Assembly (NCBI RefSeq): GCF_003719295.1
Contig: NZ_RFLW01000001.1
Location: 310,001-374,000, forward strand
Direction of reading: 5' to 3'
Source of the DNA: Haliea alexandrii
GTDB lineage: Bacteria > Pseudomonadota > Gammaproteobacteria > Pseudomonadales > Halieaceae
Length of the DNA stretch: 64,000 nucleotides
A program made the translations under genes and the position numbers. Under the pieces are notes generated by a model. The model ran no database searches. It had not been told where the DNA came from and worked only from the letters and a program-made list of their open reading frames with translations. This document shows, piece after piece, positions 34,109 to 43,401 of this stretch (its first letter is position 1; each line of letters begins with the position of its first letter).

Positions 34109-36841
34109 CTAGTGCGCTTCATCCCAATTTTTTCCGGAACCCGCTTCCACCAGCAACGGCACGGCGAGTTCAGCCGCGTCGCTCATCAGCCCGCACAGGG
34201 TGTCACAGACCTGCTCGACCGCCTCTTCGGCCACTTCCAGCACCAGTTCGTCATGCACCTGCATGATGGTACGGGCGTCCACATCCGAGCCCTGCAACCA
34301 GCCGTCCACCTGCAACATGGCGCGCTTGATAATGTCCGCAGCCGTGCCCTGCATAGGCGCATTGATCGCTGTGCGCTCGGCGGCCTGCGCGCGCATCTTG
34401 TTCCGGGCGTTGATTTCCGGCAGGTACAGCCTGCGCCCGAACAGGGTTTCCACGTAGCCCTGCTCGCGGGCGCTGGCGCGGGTGCGGTCCATGTAGTCCT
34501 GCACCCCGGGGTAGCGCTCGAAATAGCGGTCGATGTATTCCTGCGCCTCGTGGCGCCCCAGGTGCAGTTGTCGTGCCAGCCCGAAGGCTGACATGCCATA
34601 GATCAGGCCAAAGTTGATGGCCTTGGCCTTGCGCCGCTGTTCCGCAGACACGGCATCCAGGGCCACACCAAACACCTCCGCGGCGGTGGCGCGGTGCACG
34701 TCCAGCCCCTCGCGGAAAGCACGTAGCAGCCCGTCATCGGAAGACAGGTGCGCCATGATGCGCAGCTCAATCTGGGAGTAATCCGCGGCCACGATGCGGT
34801 AGCCCGGGGGCGCAATGAAGGCCTGGCGGATACGTCGACCTTCCTCGGTACGGATCGGAATATTCTGCAGGTTCGGATCGGAGGAGGACAGGCGCCCGGT
34901 GGCCGTCACCGCCTGGTGATACGAGGTGTGGATACGCCCCGTGCGCGGGTTCAGCAGCTCCGGCAGTTTGTCGGTATAGGTGGATTTCAGTTTGCTCAGG
35001 CCCCGGTACTCCAGCAACACCCGCGGGAGTGGGTAATCCAGGGCAAGTTCCGCCAACACCTCCTCGGCTGTTGATGGCGCACCGGTCGGTGTTTTGCGCA
35101 GCACCGGCAACTCCAGCCGCTTGAAGAGGATCTCACCGAGCTGTTTGGGTGACCCCAGGTTGAAGGCCTCGCCGGCCAGATCATGAGCCTCAGCTTCCAG
35201 CTGCTGCAGGCGCTCACCCAGCTCGCGGCTCTGCTGCTGCAGCAGTTCCCGCGACACCAGCGCACCCGTGCGCTCGATACGCGACAACACCGGCACCAGC
35301 GGCAGCTCGATGGCGGTGTACACCGCGGCGGGCCCCTCCAGTTCTGACAACCGGGGCCACAGCGCCTGGTGCAGGCGCAGGGTGATATCCGCGTCCTCTG
35401 CCGCGTAGGGGCCGGCATCCTCCACCTTGACCTGATTGAAGGTCAGCTGTTTGGCGCCCTTGCCGGCAATATCCTCGAAGTGGATGGTCTTGTAGCCGAG
35501 ATACTTCAGCGCCAGGCTGTTCATGTCGTGGCGGGTCGCGGTGGAATCCAGCACATAGGACTCGAGCATGGTGTCGTGACGAATACCGCGCAGATTGATC
35601 CCGTGGTTGGCCAGCACACTGGCGTCATACTTCAAATTCTGCCCGACCTTGGCGCGCGCCGGGTCCTCCAGCAAAGGCTGCAACATGCCCAGCACCTCAT
35701 CGCGATCCAGCTGCGCCGGCGCGCCCAGATAATCGTGGGCCAATGGCACATAGGCGGCCTCACCGGGCTCTACCGCAAAGGAAACGCCCACCACCTGCGC
35801 CTCCATGTAATTCAGGCTGGTGGTCTCGGTGTCGAAGGCAAACAGCTCCGCTGCCTGTAACTGCGCCAACCAGCGCTCCAGCGCCGGCATGTCGGTCACA
35901 ACCTCCCAGTGGGTATCCGGCTGTGGCTGAACGTCGGAATCAGCGGCTTCAACCCCCTCAACGTTCCCCAACAATTCCTCAAGCCAGCTGCGAAACTCCA
36001 GCCGGGTGTACCACTCGCGCAGTGCGGCATTGTCCGGCTCGCCGTTGTGCAAGGCCTGCACCGATTCTTGCAGCGGTACATCCAGCTTGATCGTCGCCAG
36101 CTGGTAGGACAAGTAGGCGCGCTCGCGCTCCGCCTCCAGCTTGGCCGCCATGCTCTTGGCACCGCGGAAGTTCAGGGTCGCCACCTGATCCAGCGCCGCA
36201 TAGATGTCATCCAGGCCACCCAGGCCCTGCAACAGGGCCAGTGCGGTTTTTTCCCCCACACCCGGTACGCCGGGAATGTTGTCCACCTTGTCGCCCATCA
36301 GCGCGAGGAAATCGATAATACGGGAGGGCGGTATACCAAATTTCTCTTCCACGCCGGCTTCGTCCAGCCGCGTATCGGTCATGGTATTGACCAGCGTGGT
36401 GTGCGCATTCACCAGCTGTGCCATGTCCTTGTCACCGGTGGAAATCACCACCGGCCGGCCGCACTCGGAGGCCTGGCGGGCAAGGGTACCGATCACATCA
36501 TCAGCTTCAACACCGGGTTCACAGATCAATGGCAAACCCATGGCCCGCACAATGGCATGGATCGGTTCTACCTGGGCGCGCAGCTCGTCCGGCATGGGCG
36601 GCCGTTGGGCCTTGTATTCGGCGAACAGTTCGTCGCGAAAGGTCTTGCCCTTGGCATCGAAAACCACCGCCACCGGGCTTTCCGGGTAATCCTTGAGCAG
36701 ACGGCGCAGCATGCTGATAACGCCCTTCACCGCTCCGGTGGGTTCACCGGTGGAGGTGTTGAGGGGTGGCAGCGCGTGAAAGGCCCGGTAGAGATAGGAG
36801 GAGCCGTCCACCAGGACGACAGGCGCGGTGGTATCAGCCAT
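34109..36841 (-). CDS. polA: DNA polymerase I
   Basis: Repair and lagging-strand polymerase, 910 residues. Three domains: 5'-3' exonuclease (1-290; [29 protein letters not shown]), 3'-5' proofreading exonuclease with intact FDTETTSLN at 335-343, and polymerase with motif [14 protein letters not shown], motif [13 protein letters not shown] and motif [12 protein letters not shown]. All key acidic residues seen are kept. Single gene, convergent with engB; SCO and cox genes lie upstream on the same strand (21-bp gap to SCO). Confidence 0.97.
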   Translation of the reverse strand: MADTTAPVVLVDGSSYLYRAFHALPPLNTSTGEPTGAVKGVISMLRRLLKDYPESPVAVVFDAKGKTFRDELFAEYKAQRPPMPDELRAQVEPIHAIVRAMGLPLICEPGVEADDVIGTLARQASECGRPVVISTGDKDMAQLVNAHTTLVNTMTDTRLDEAGVEEKFGIPPSRIIDFLALMGDKVDNIPGVPGVGEKTALALLQGLGGLDDIYAALDQVATLNFRGAKSMAAKLEAERERAYLSYQLATIKLDVPLQESVQALHNGEPDNAALREWYTRLEFRSWLEELLGNVEGVEAADSDVQPQPDTHWEVVTDMPALERWLAQLQAAELFAFDTETTSLNYMEAQVVGVSFAVEPGEAAYVPLAHDYLGAPAQLDRDEVLGMLQPLLEDPARAKVGQNLKYDASVLANHGINLRGIRHDTMLESYVLDSTATRHDMNSLALKYLGYKTIHFEDIAGKGAKQLTFNQVKVEDAGPYAAEDADITLRLHQALWPRLSELEGPAAVYTAIELPLVPVLSRIERTGALVSRELLQQQSRELGERLQQLEAEAHDLAGEAFNLGSPKQLGEILFKRLELPVLRKTPTGAPSTAEEVLAELALDYPLPRVLLEYRGLSKLKSTYTDKLPELLNPRTGRIHTSYHQAVTATGRLSSSDPNLQNIPIRTEEGRRIRQAFIAPPGYRIVAADYSQIELRIMAHLSSDDGLLRAFREGLDVHRATAAEVFGVALDAVSAEQRRKAKAINFGLIYGMSAFGLARQLHLGRHEAQEYIDRYFERYPGVQDYMDRTRASAREQGYVETLFGRRLYLPEINARNKMRAQAAERTAINAPMQGTAADIIKRAMLQVDGWLQGSDVDARTIMQVHDELVLEVAEEAVEQVCDTLCGLMSDAAELAVPLLVEAGSGKNWDEAH

Positions 36842-36862
36842 GACGGCCTCCTGTTGCAGGGC

Positions 36863-37525
36863 TCAATGGTCCCAGAGATAGCGGATAGAGCGGTAGGTCA
36901 GCTTCATTTTCGCCAGATCCAGCGGGGCCTTGAAAAACGCGTGGTAGTCGCCGCGAGGGTTGATCAGGACCACATTGGCGCTGTGGTCCACCAGATAGTT
37001 CTCGTCCTGACCGGGCACCTTGCGAAACGGCGTATTCAGGGCCGTGGCAAAGCGATGGATGTCGAGAAACTCGCCGGTAACACCGACAAACTCGGGGTTG
37101 AAGAAGGGCACATAGCTGGCGAGCTGTTCCACCGTGTCGCGGGCGGGATCCACCGACACCATGACCACCTGGGTGTCTTCCACTTCCGTGCCTTCAAGCG
37201 CTTGCACAAACTGGTCGAGGAACGCCATGGTGGTGGGGCAGATATCGGGACAGTAGGTAAAACCGAAGAAAATCAGCGTCCACTGGTTCTCGAGGCTCGC
37301 CGGCACAAAAGGTTGGCCGCGGTGGTCGACCAGCGCAAAATCACCCATGTCACGGGGTGTTTGCAGCAGAAACGCGCCGTTGGCCTGCATGTCGGCTGCC
37401 GTCATTACACGTGGCTGGTTGATGCGGTTCACGAAACCGGCAACGATCACCAGAATAAACACCAGCACCCCGATAACGGTCCAGCGAATACCGCGGCTCT
37501 GGCTGGGTGTCTTGCTGTCGCTCAT
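36863..37525 (-). CDS. SCO1/SenC-family copper chaperone for cytochrome oxidase
   Basis: 220-residue membrane-anchored thioredoxin-like protein delivering copper to the CuA site of oxidase subunit II. Seen: N-terminal anchor (WTVIGVLVFILVIVAGFV), copper-binding CPDIC in FTYCPDICPTT near 89 and the conserved His in YLVDHSANVVLINP near 182. Last gene of the cox maturation block, 13 bp after cyoE. Assignment is secure. Confidence 0.93.
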   Translation of the reverse strand: MSDSKTPSQSRGIRWTVIGVLVFILVIVAGFVNRINQPRVMTAADMQANGAFLLQTPRDMGDFALVDHRGQPFVPASLENQWTLIFFGFTYCPDICPTTMAFLDQFVQALEGTEVEDTQVVMVSVDPARDTVEQLASYVPFFNPEFVGVTGEFLDIHRFATALNTPFRKVPGQDENYLVDHSANVVLINPRGDYHAFFKAPLDLAKMKLTYRSIRYLWDH

Positions 37526-37538
37526 GGTGGTTAGATCC

Positions 37539-38438
37539 TCAGGCAGCAGTCATGGGAAAAACATAGTGGTCCACCAGCATGACCACGAACAGGGCCATCA
37601 GGTAGATGATCGAGTACTTGAAGGTTTCCATGGGCGCAGCCGGGTTGCGGTTGCGCATCAGCTCAATGGCCCAGTAGAGGAAACCGCCGCCGAGTACCAC
37701 GGCGCCCAGCAGGTACAGCGGCCCACTCATGCGGGTCACAAACGGCAGCAGGGTAATCAGGAACATGAGAACCGTGTACAGGAGGATATGCAGGCGGGTG
37801 AAGGCATCGCCGTGCGTCACCGGCAACATCGGTATATCCACCGCCGCGTACTCTTCCTTGCGGTGGATTGCCAGGGCCCAGAAGTGCGGCGGTGTCCAGG
37901 CAAATATTATCAGCACCAACAGCAGCGCGTGGCCGTGTATCTCCCCGGTAACGGCGGTCCAGCCGAGCAGGGGTGGTGCCGCGCCGGCAAGGCCGCCGAT
38001 CACGATATTCTGCGGCGTGGCACGCTTGAGAAACAGGGTGTAGACAAAGGCATACCCCACCAGTGAGGCAAAGGTCAGCCAGGCGGTCAGAGCATTGATC
38101 CAGATAAGCAGAATGGCCATACCCGCCCCGCCCAGCACCAGGGCGAACACGGCGGCCTGCAGGGTACCGACCCGGCCCTGGGCCATGGGGCGCTTGCTGG
38201 TTCGCGCCATACGCTGGTCAACCCGCTGGTCGACAAGGTGGTTCACGGCTGCCGCCGCGCCGGCACAGAGGGCGATGCCGAGATTCCCCAGAATGAGCGC
38301 GTCCAGCGGCACCATACCAGGCACCGCCATGAACATGCCGATTACCGAGGTGAGGATCATCAGCAGGACAACATTGGGCTTGGTCAGCTCCTTGTAGTCC
38401 CGCCAGGTGGCTTTGGCTGTTGCGGCCATGTCAGTCAT
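37539..38438 (-). CDS. cyoE: Protohaem IX farnesyltransferase (haem O synthase)
   Basis: UbiA-family prenyltransferase that farnesylates haem B to haem O; 299 residues, about nine spans. Seen: YKELTKPNVVLLMILTS near 14, the Asp-rich motif NHLVDQRVDQRMARTSKRP near 65, and YTLFLKR with TPQNIVIGGLAGAAPPLLGW. Sits between the membrane thioredoxin-like gene and SCO. In related cox loci ctaA (haem A synthase) lies between these two; here the genes are 9 bp apart with no room for it. Confidence 0.94.
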   Translation of the reverse strand: MTDMAATAKATWRDYKELTKPNVVLLMILTSVIGMFMAVPGMVPLDALILGNLGIALCAGAAAAVNHLVDQRVDQRMARTSKRPMAQGRVGTLQAAVFALVLGGAGMAILLIWINALTAWLTFASLVGYAFVYTLFLKRATPQNIVIGGLAGAAPPLLGWTAVTGEIHGHALLLVLIIFAWTPPHFWALAIHRKEEYAAVDIPMLPVTHGDAFTRLHILLYTVLMFLITLLPFVTRMSGPLYLLGAVVLGGGFLYWAIELMRNRNPAAPMETFKYSIIYLMALFVVMLVDHYVFPMTAA

Positions 38439-38447
38439 TGCGCTGGT

Positions 38448-39110
38448 TCAGTCCCCGGAGTTCTTCAGCAGGAATTTCAGATCAGAGATCACATCTTTGT
38501 AACTGTCGCTGGCATCATACGTCATCATCACCCAGCCGGCAGGGTCTACCAGATACCAGAGGTCGTCTTTTGCACGGGTTTCAGGGAACAGCTGAGGCCA
38601 GCTGGCGCCGTCCAGACGGACGATGACCAGCCCACCGTGCTCCTCCGCGAGCAGGCCCGCAAAGCCCGCCGGTGCCGGCTTGTTGTCGCTAAGGTCGCTC
38701 ACCCCCAAAGTCGTGTCCGCAGGCGCGCGATCCGTTATCAGCATGCGCCGCACACGGGGGAACTCCTTGCCCAGGGCGAGGTGAATCTGGCGCGTCAGGT
38801 ACAGTTTGCGCTCACACGACGCACCACATTCGGCGCTGTCCTGCGTCACCAGCAAGGTCCACTGGTGATCGACGTTGCTCCAGGGCAGTGGCGTGCCGGT
38901 GGGTGACAGCAGACGGGCTTCGGCCAAGGCACGCGGCGGGTCCAACAGCGTGCCGCGATTTGCGGTACCGAGCATGCCCACGATATCCAGCTCGCCGCGC
39001 GCCACAAACCACCAGAGCCACGTCGCCGCCAGCACCATGATCACGGGGATACCGGCGATGAGCAGGATCACCAGACGGCTGTTGTTCGCTCCCGCTGTGG
39101 GTTCCTGCAT
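38448..39110 (-). CDS. Membrane-anchored cox-locus protein (thioredoxin-like, assembly-associated)
   Basis: 220 residues with one N-terminal span (LVILLIAGIPVIMVLAATWLWWF) and a periplasmic domain whose pattern (HQWTLLVTQDSAECGASCERKLY) resembles a degenerate SCO/thioredoxin fold with a CGASC cysteine pair. It matches the unnamed protein that follows SURF1 in Pseudomonas cox clusters. Probably assists oxidase assembly; no direct evidence. Start ATG 39110 has GAGGA 7 nt upstream; 3 bp downstream of SURF1. Confidence 0.75.
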   Translation of the reverse strand: MQEPTAGANNSRLVILLIAGIPVIMVLAATWLWWFVARGELDIVGMLGTANRGTLLDPPRALAEARLLSPTGTPLPWSNVDHQWTLLVTQDSAECGASCERKLYLTRQIHLALGKEFPRVRRMLITDRAPADTTLGVSDLSDNKPAPAGFAGLLAEEHGGLVIVRLDGASWPQLFPETRAKDDLWYLVDPAGWVMMTYDASDSYKDVISDLKFLLKNSGD

Positions 39111-39113
39111 CGG

Positions 39114-39863
39114 TCAATCCTCTCGGCGTGTAATGAGCTGCCACAGGTTGGAACTGCGCAGCAGAAAAAAGAGCAGCAACACGGCGGCCATAGTAAACCA
39201 CTGCACCGCATAGCCCTGGTGTTTTTCCGGGCTGGCGTTGACCACAGGCCAGTCTGCGGTGAGCGCCGCCGGCTCGTTGGGGTCAATGCGCACCAGCCAG
39301 GGGTACAGTTCGGCATCACTGACGGTGGCAACCAGTGGCTGCAGGGCCTGCATGTCCACGGCCTGGATGCGCACCGGCCAGGGCGGCGCAAGCTGCTGCT
39401 CGGCCAGCAGGTACGGTGTGCCGGGGGATACATACAGGTGACCGGTGACACTCGAGACACCCGCTGGCTCGGGAACGTCGGGAAGCGTCAGGCGCGCGGG
39501 GTCGCTGGCTACCCAGCCGCGGTTCACCAGCACCAGCCGCTGCGTGTCCGCCAGACGGAACAGGCCTACCACCTCATTGCCATACCTGCCGCGATACATG
39601 CGATTGTCCAGTAGCAGGTAGTCGCCGGGCAGGAACTCACCGCGCAAGTGAACGCGACGGTAGGCCAGTGCTTCAGCCGGCTCCGCGGCAAGCTCGCTCA
39701 GCCGCACGGGGGCTTCACTCTGACGCTGCGCCCAGCGGGACTCCAGCTCGCGCTTTTCGTCCGCCCGCTCCAATTGCCAGAAACCCAGAGCGACAAGGGC
39801 AGGAAAGAGCAGGGCGGTAAACAGCGTAATGCGCCACTCCAGATCCAGTTTCAATGCTGCCAT
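39114..39863 (-). CDS. SURF1 family oxidase assembly protein
   Basis: 249 residues with two spans at the ends (ITLFTALLFPALVALGFWQL near 12; WFTMAAVLLLFFLLRSS near 225) and a periplasmic loop. Seen: FWQLERADEKRELE, RRVHLRGEFLPGDYLLLDNR, and VLVNRGWVASD, typical SURF1 blocks. Known to promote haem A insertion into subunit I. Divergent from the DUF2909 gene and upstream of the cyoE block. Confidence 0.92.
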   Translation of the reverse strand: MAALKLDLEWRITLFTALLFPALVALGFWQLERADEKRELESRWAQRQSEAPVRLSELAAEPAEALAYRRVHLRGEFLPGDYLLLDNRMYRGRYGNEVVGLFRLADTQRLVLVNRGWVASDPARLTLPDVPEPAGVSSVTGHLYVSPGTPYLLAEQQLAPPWPVRIQAVDMQALQPLVATVSDAELYPWLVRIDPNEPAALTADWPVVNASPEKHQGYAVQWFTMAAVLLLFFLLRSSNLWQLITRRED

Positions 39864-39955
39864 GCCTCAACCCCGTTCAGTTAATGTAGCGCCGTATGCA
39901 ACAGCCATCGAGGCTGCTGGTTTATACTGCTGCGTTTCTGGAAAGGAGCAGGACA

Positions 39956-40210
39956 TTGTTGAAATTGATGATCATCGGTTTGATGCTGGCGCTGCTGGCT
40001 AGCCTGGGTAGCGGATTCTACTTCCTGATGGTGGATCAGGGCGACAAAAACAGCCGTCGGACCTTCCATTCGCTGGGTGTGCGCCTGGGCCTCGCGCTGA
40101 CCCTGGCGGGTCTGGTGGTTTACGGCGTAGCCACAGGCAAACTGGGCCACCGCAACCCCTGGGACGCCGGACCTCGTCCGGCCGCCCAGGCGCAGGACAC
40201 CGCTGACTGA
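39956..40210 (+). CDS. DUF2909 small twin-transmembrane protein
   Basis: 84 residues with two spans (LMIIGLMLALLASLGSGFYF and LALTLAGLVVYGVATG) joined by a basic loop (DQGDKNSRRTF). Matches the DUF2909 proteins found inside cox loci. A TTG start at 39956 is chosen for its AAAGGAG 8 nt upstream; ATG 39968 is the alternative. It is the only gene of the cox region on the plus strand, 5 bp from the convergent ctaE end. Role unknown, presumably oxidase assembly or stability. Confidence 0.75.
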   Translation: MLKLMIIGLMLALLASLGSGFYFLMVDQGDKNSRRTFHSLGVRLGLALTLAGLVVYGVATGKLGHRNPWDAGPRPAAQAQDTAD

Positions 40211-40215
40211 GCTCC

Positions 40216-41187
40216 CTACAGGATGTACACGAACAGGAACAGGAACACCCACACCACATCGACAAAGTGCCAGTACCAGCTTGATGCCTCAAAGCCGAAG
40301 TGATCATCGGCGGTGAAATGGCCGCCCCTGACCGAGCGCAGCCACTGGATCAACAACATGGTCATACCCATGACGACGTGGAAGCCGTGGAAGCCGGTCA
40401 ACATGAAGAAGGTGGAACCGTAAATACCGGAGTTCAGGGTCAGCCCGAAGTGTGCGTACGCTTCGTAGTATTCCAGCGCCTGCAGCGCAACGAAAAGCAT
40501 GCCCAGGGCAACGGTGATGCCCAGCCAGATATTGAACTTGCGCTTGTTGCCGTCGAGCAGGCCCATGTGTGCAACGTGCACGGTGAAGCTGGATGACAGC
40601 AGCACGATGGTGTTCCACATGGGCAGCCAGAGATACCACGCCGCCGCTTCGCCGAACGCCATGCTCTGCTCGTAGCTCTGGAAAGTGCCCATGTTGGCAA
40701 CCGGCTGGTTGGCGACCCCGCCCACAGCTTCCTGTGGCGTCAGCGGCATCGGCCACTGGTAGTTGAACCCTTCCCAGAGCAGGTGGTTCATGCGGCCGCC
40801 TTCGCCTTCACCGGCGAGCCACGGACCTACCAGCGTACGCACATAGAACAGCGCGCCAAAGAACGCGAGGAAGAACATGACCTCGGAAAAAATAAACCAG
40901 AACATGCCCAACACGTAGGACTTCTTCAGCTGGGCGCTGTTCAGGCCCGCCCGGTTTTCCTTGATCGCCATGCGGAACCAGCCGAACAGCGTTGCGGAGA
41001 AAAAGAACAGGCCAAACCAGAATATGCCCCAGGAACCGGTGGTCGCACCGTCGCCAAAAGTCATGTCGTTCATCACACTCGCGGCCCCGAACGTGCTCAG
41101 GATCAGGCCGATCGTCGCGCACACCGCCAGTTTGCTTTTTTCCGGTACGTAGTACTTCTCGTACTCTGTTGAACTCTGGGTTGTCAT
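40216..41187 (-). CDS. ctaE: Cytochrome c oxidase subunit III
   Basis: Seven-span core subunit of the aa3-type oxidase, 323 residues. Seen: a long N-terminus, NRAGLNSAQLKKSYVLGMFWFIFSE-type segment near 77, GFHGFHVVMGMTML near 260 and ASSWYWHFVDVVWVFLFLFVYI at the C-terminus, family-diagnostic. It contains a large loop (about 125-180) rich in Asn/Gln/Pro that is typical of proteobacterial aa3 enzymes. GGAG upstream of ATG 41187. Downstream of ctaG in the operon. Confidence 0.95.
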   Translation of the reverse strand: MTTQSSTEYEKYYVPEKSKLAVCATIGLILSTFGAASVMNDMTFGDGATTGSWGIFWFGLFFFSATLFGWFRMAIKENRAGLNSAQLKKSYVLGMFWFIFSEVMFFLAFFGALFYVRTLVGPWLAGEGEGGRMNHLLWEGFNYQWPMPLTPQEAVGGVANQPVANMGTFQSYEQSMAFGEAAAWYLWLPMWNTIVLLSSSFTVHVAHMGLLDGNKRKFNIWLGITVALGMLFVALQALEYYEAYAHFGLTLNSGIYGSTFFMLTGFHGFHVVMGMTMLLIQWLRSVRGGHFTADDHFGFEASSWYWHFVDVVWVFLFLFVYIL

Positions 41188-41231
41188 TGTGTTTCTCCGT
41201 TGTCTATCACGCAGCCCCCCCGGACAGCGTG

Positions 41232-41792
41232 TCAGCGTGCAGCGATAGCGCCGCCCACCATATCTGTAACATCAAAAATCGTGTAGGACAGAGTGATCGT
41301 GTGAATGTCGCTGGGCAGATCCCGGTCGATGATGAACTGCAGCGGCATTTCTGCCGCGCTGTCGCCATCCAGCGGCTGCTGATTGAAGCAGAAGCACTCT
41401 GTCTTGTGAAAGTAGGCCGCGGCTCGCGACGGCGACACACTGGGAATGGCCTGCGCCACCATCGCCTCGGGCAGCGGGTTGCGCGCGTGGAACACGGTAT
41501 CGTTGCTCGCACCCGGGTGCACTTTCATCATGGTGACCGAAGGGCCGAAGTCCCAGGGCATGCCCTCGTTGTTGGTGGCCACGAACTGGATGGTCACCGT
41601 ACGCGACTCATCGATGCCGGCCTGCACCGATGTGTAGGCCTCGCCATTGGTTTTGCCGTTGATACCGAGCGCATCACAGAGCACGTCGTAAAGTGGCACC
41701 ATGACCACGAAGACAAAAGCAAACATGATCACGGCGGTCGACGCCAACTTGACGACAGTGTCGACAACCGGATTACTACTTACTTTCAACAT
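41232..41792 (-). CDS. ctaG: Cytochrome c oxidase assembly protein CtaG (Cox11)
   Basis: Periplasmic copper chaperone that builds the CuB site of subunit I; 186 residues with one N-terminal span (VKLASTAVIMFAFVFVVMVPLYDVLC). Seen: the copper-binding FHKTECFCFNQQ near 125 and MPLQFIIDRDLP near 150. ATG 41792 follows GAGGAG; the upstream extension overlaps ctaD and was rejected. Sits between ctaD and ctaE as in other aa3 operons. Confidence 0.94.
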   Translation of the reverse strand: MLKVSSNPVVDTVVKLASTAVIMFAFVFVVMVPLYDVLCDALGINGKTNGEAYTSVQAGIDESRTVTIQFVATNNEGMPWDFGPSVTMMKVHPGASNDTVFHARNPLPEAMVAQAIPSVSPSRAAAYFHKTECFCFNQQPLDGDSAAEMPLQFIIDRDLPSDIHTITLSYTIFDVTDMVGGAIAAR

Positions 41793-41823
41793 GTGATGCT
41801 CCTCTATCCCGAAAACAAAACCG

Positions 41824-43386
41824 TTAGCGCACCTGCGGCGGCGTTTCGAACGTGTGGTAAGGCGCCGGGGTGGCAACCGTCCACTCCAGGCCTTCCGCGC
41901 CTTCCCAGGTTTTCGCTTCACTGGTGGGCTTGCCCGCCACAATGGTGGCAACCACGTTGTACAGGAACAGGATCTGCGAGGCACCGTAGATGAAGGCGCC
42001 GATGCTGGACATCATGTTGAAGTCAGCAAACTGCAGTGCGTAGTCCGGAATCCGCCGCGGCATGCCGGCGAGGCCGACGAAGTGCTGCGGGAAGAACGCG
42101 ATGTTGAAGCCGATGAACGAGATCCAGAAGTGGGTCTTGCCCATGGTTTCGCTGTACATGCGGCCACACCACTTGGGCAGCCAGTAGTACACCGCAGCGC
42201 TCATGGAGAATACCGCACCGGCCACCATCACATAGTGGAAGTGCGCGACCACGAAGTAGCTGTCGTGGTACTGGAAGTCCGCGGGCGCAATGGACAGCAT
42301 GAGGCCAGTGAAGCCGCCAATGGTGAAGAGCACCAGGAATCCCATGCAGAACAGCATCGGGGTTTCAAAGGTCATGGCACCACGCCACATGGTGGTCACC
42401 CAGTTGAATACCTTCACCCCGGTGGGCACCGCAATCAGCATGGTGGCGTACATGAAGAACAGCTCACCGGCTACCGGCATGCCTACCGTGTACATGTGGT
42501 GTGCCCACACGATAAACGACAGAAAGGCGATGGCGGCGGTGGCGTAGACCATGGAGTCGTAGCCAAACAAGGGCTTGCGGGCAAAGGTGGGGATGATTTG
42601 CGAAACCACACCGAAGGCCGGCAGAATGATGATGTACACCTCGGGGTGGCCGAAGAACCAGAAAATGTGCTGGAACAGTACCGGGTCACCACCGCCGGCG
42701 GCGGAGAAGAAGCTGGTACCGAAGTGAATATCCATCAGCATCATGGTCACGGCGCCCGCGAGCACCGGCATTACCGCCACCAGCAGGAATGCGGTGATCA
42801 GCCAGGTCCAGACGAACAGCGGCATCTTCATGTAGGTCATGCCGGGAGCCCGCATGTTCATCACGGTGGCGATGATGTTGATCGACCCCATGATGGACGA
42901 CAGTCCGAGCACGTGAATGGAGAAAATGAAGTAGGTAACCGACGGCGGCGCGTAGGTGGTCGACAGCGGCGCGTAGAAGGTCCAGCCGAAGTTGGGCGCC
43001 CCGCCTTCCATGAACAGCGTTCCCGCCAGAATCAAAAACGCCGGCGGCAGGATCCAGAAGCTCCAGTTGTTCATCCGTGGCAGCGCCATGTCCGGCGCGC
43101 CGATCATCATCGGAATCATCCAGTTGGCGAGACCGACGAAGGAGGGCATGATCGCCCCGAACACCATCACCAGACCGTGCAGGGTGGTCATCTGGTTGAA
43201 AAAGGCGGGTTCTACCAACTGCATGCCGGGCTGGAACAGCTCGGCACGGATAATCATGGCAAACGCGCCGCCCAGAATGAACATGGAAAACGAGAACCAC
43301 AGGTACATGGTTCCGATATCTTTATGGTTGGTGGTGAACAGCCACCGGCTAAGGCCCTTGGCAGGACCGTGATGATGATCGCCCAT
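41824..43386 (-). CDS. ctaD: Cytochrome c oxidase subunit I (aa3-type)
   Basis: Catalytic proton-pumping subunit, 520 residues, twelve spans. Seen: CuB/haem a3 region WFFGHPEVYIIILP near 240, VWAHHMYTVG near 290, K-channel GVKVFNW near 318, haem ligands in VVAHFHYVM near 373. The start begins MGDHHHGPAKGLSRWLFTTNHKD, ATG 43386 with GGAGGAG 6 nt upstream (an upstream TTG is the weaker choice). Oxygen-reducing A1-type oxidase; haem type cannot be proved from sequence. Confidence 0.96.
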   Translation of the reverse strand: MGDHHHGPAKGLSRWLFTTNHKDIGTMYLWFSFSMFILGGAFAMIIRAELFQPGMQLVEPAFFNQMTTLHGLVMVFGAIMPSFVGLANWMIPMMIGAPDMALPRMNNWSFWILPPAFLILAGTLFMEGGAPNFGWTFYAPLSTTYAPPSVTYFIFSIHVLGLSSIMGSINIIATVMNMRAPGMTYMKMPLFVWTWLITAFLLVAVMPVLAGAVTMMLMDIHFGTSFFSAAGGGDPVLFQHIFWFFGHPEVYIIILPAFGVVSQIIPTFARKPLFGYDSMVYATAAIAFLSFIVWAHHMYTVGMPVAGELFFMYATMLIAVPTGVKVFNWVTTMWRGAMTFETPMLFCMGFLVLFTIGGFTGLMLSIAPADFQYHDSYFVVAHFHYVMVAGAVFSMSAAVYYWLPKWCGRMYSETMGKTHFWISFIGFNIAFFPQHFVGLAGMPRRIPDYALQFADFNMMSSIGAFIYGASQILFLYNVVATIVAGKPTSEAKTWEGAEGLEWTVATPAPYHTFETPPQVR

Positions 43387-43401
43387 CGTTAACTCCTCCA
43401 A

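Noticed and set aside
35909-37534. 541-codon open frame on the plus strand antisense to polA and SCO
   Set aside because: It spans two real genes and the gap between them, is rich in His/Gln/Arg as GC-rich shadows are, and has no domain I recognise.
41854-43392. 512-codon open frame antisense to ctaD
   Set aside because: Mirror of a highly conserved oxidase gene; composition (His, Glu, Gln, Arg) is that of a reverse-strand shadow.
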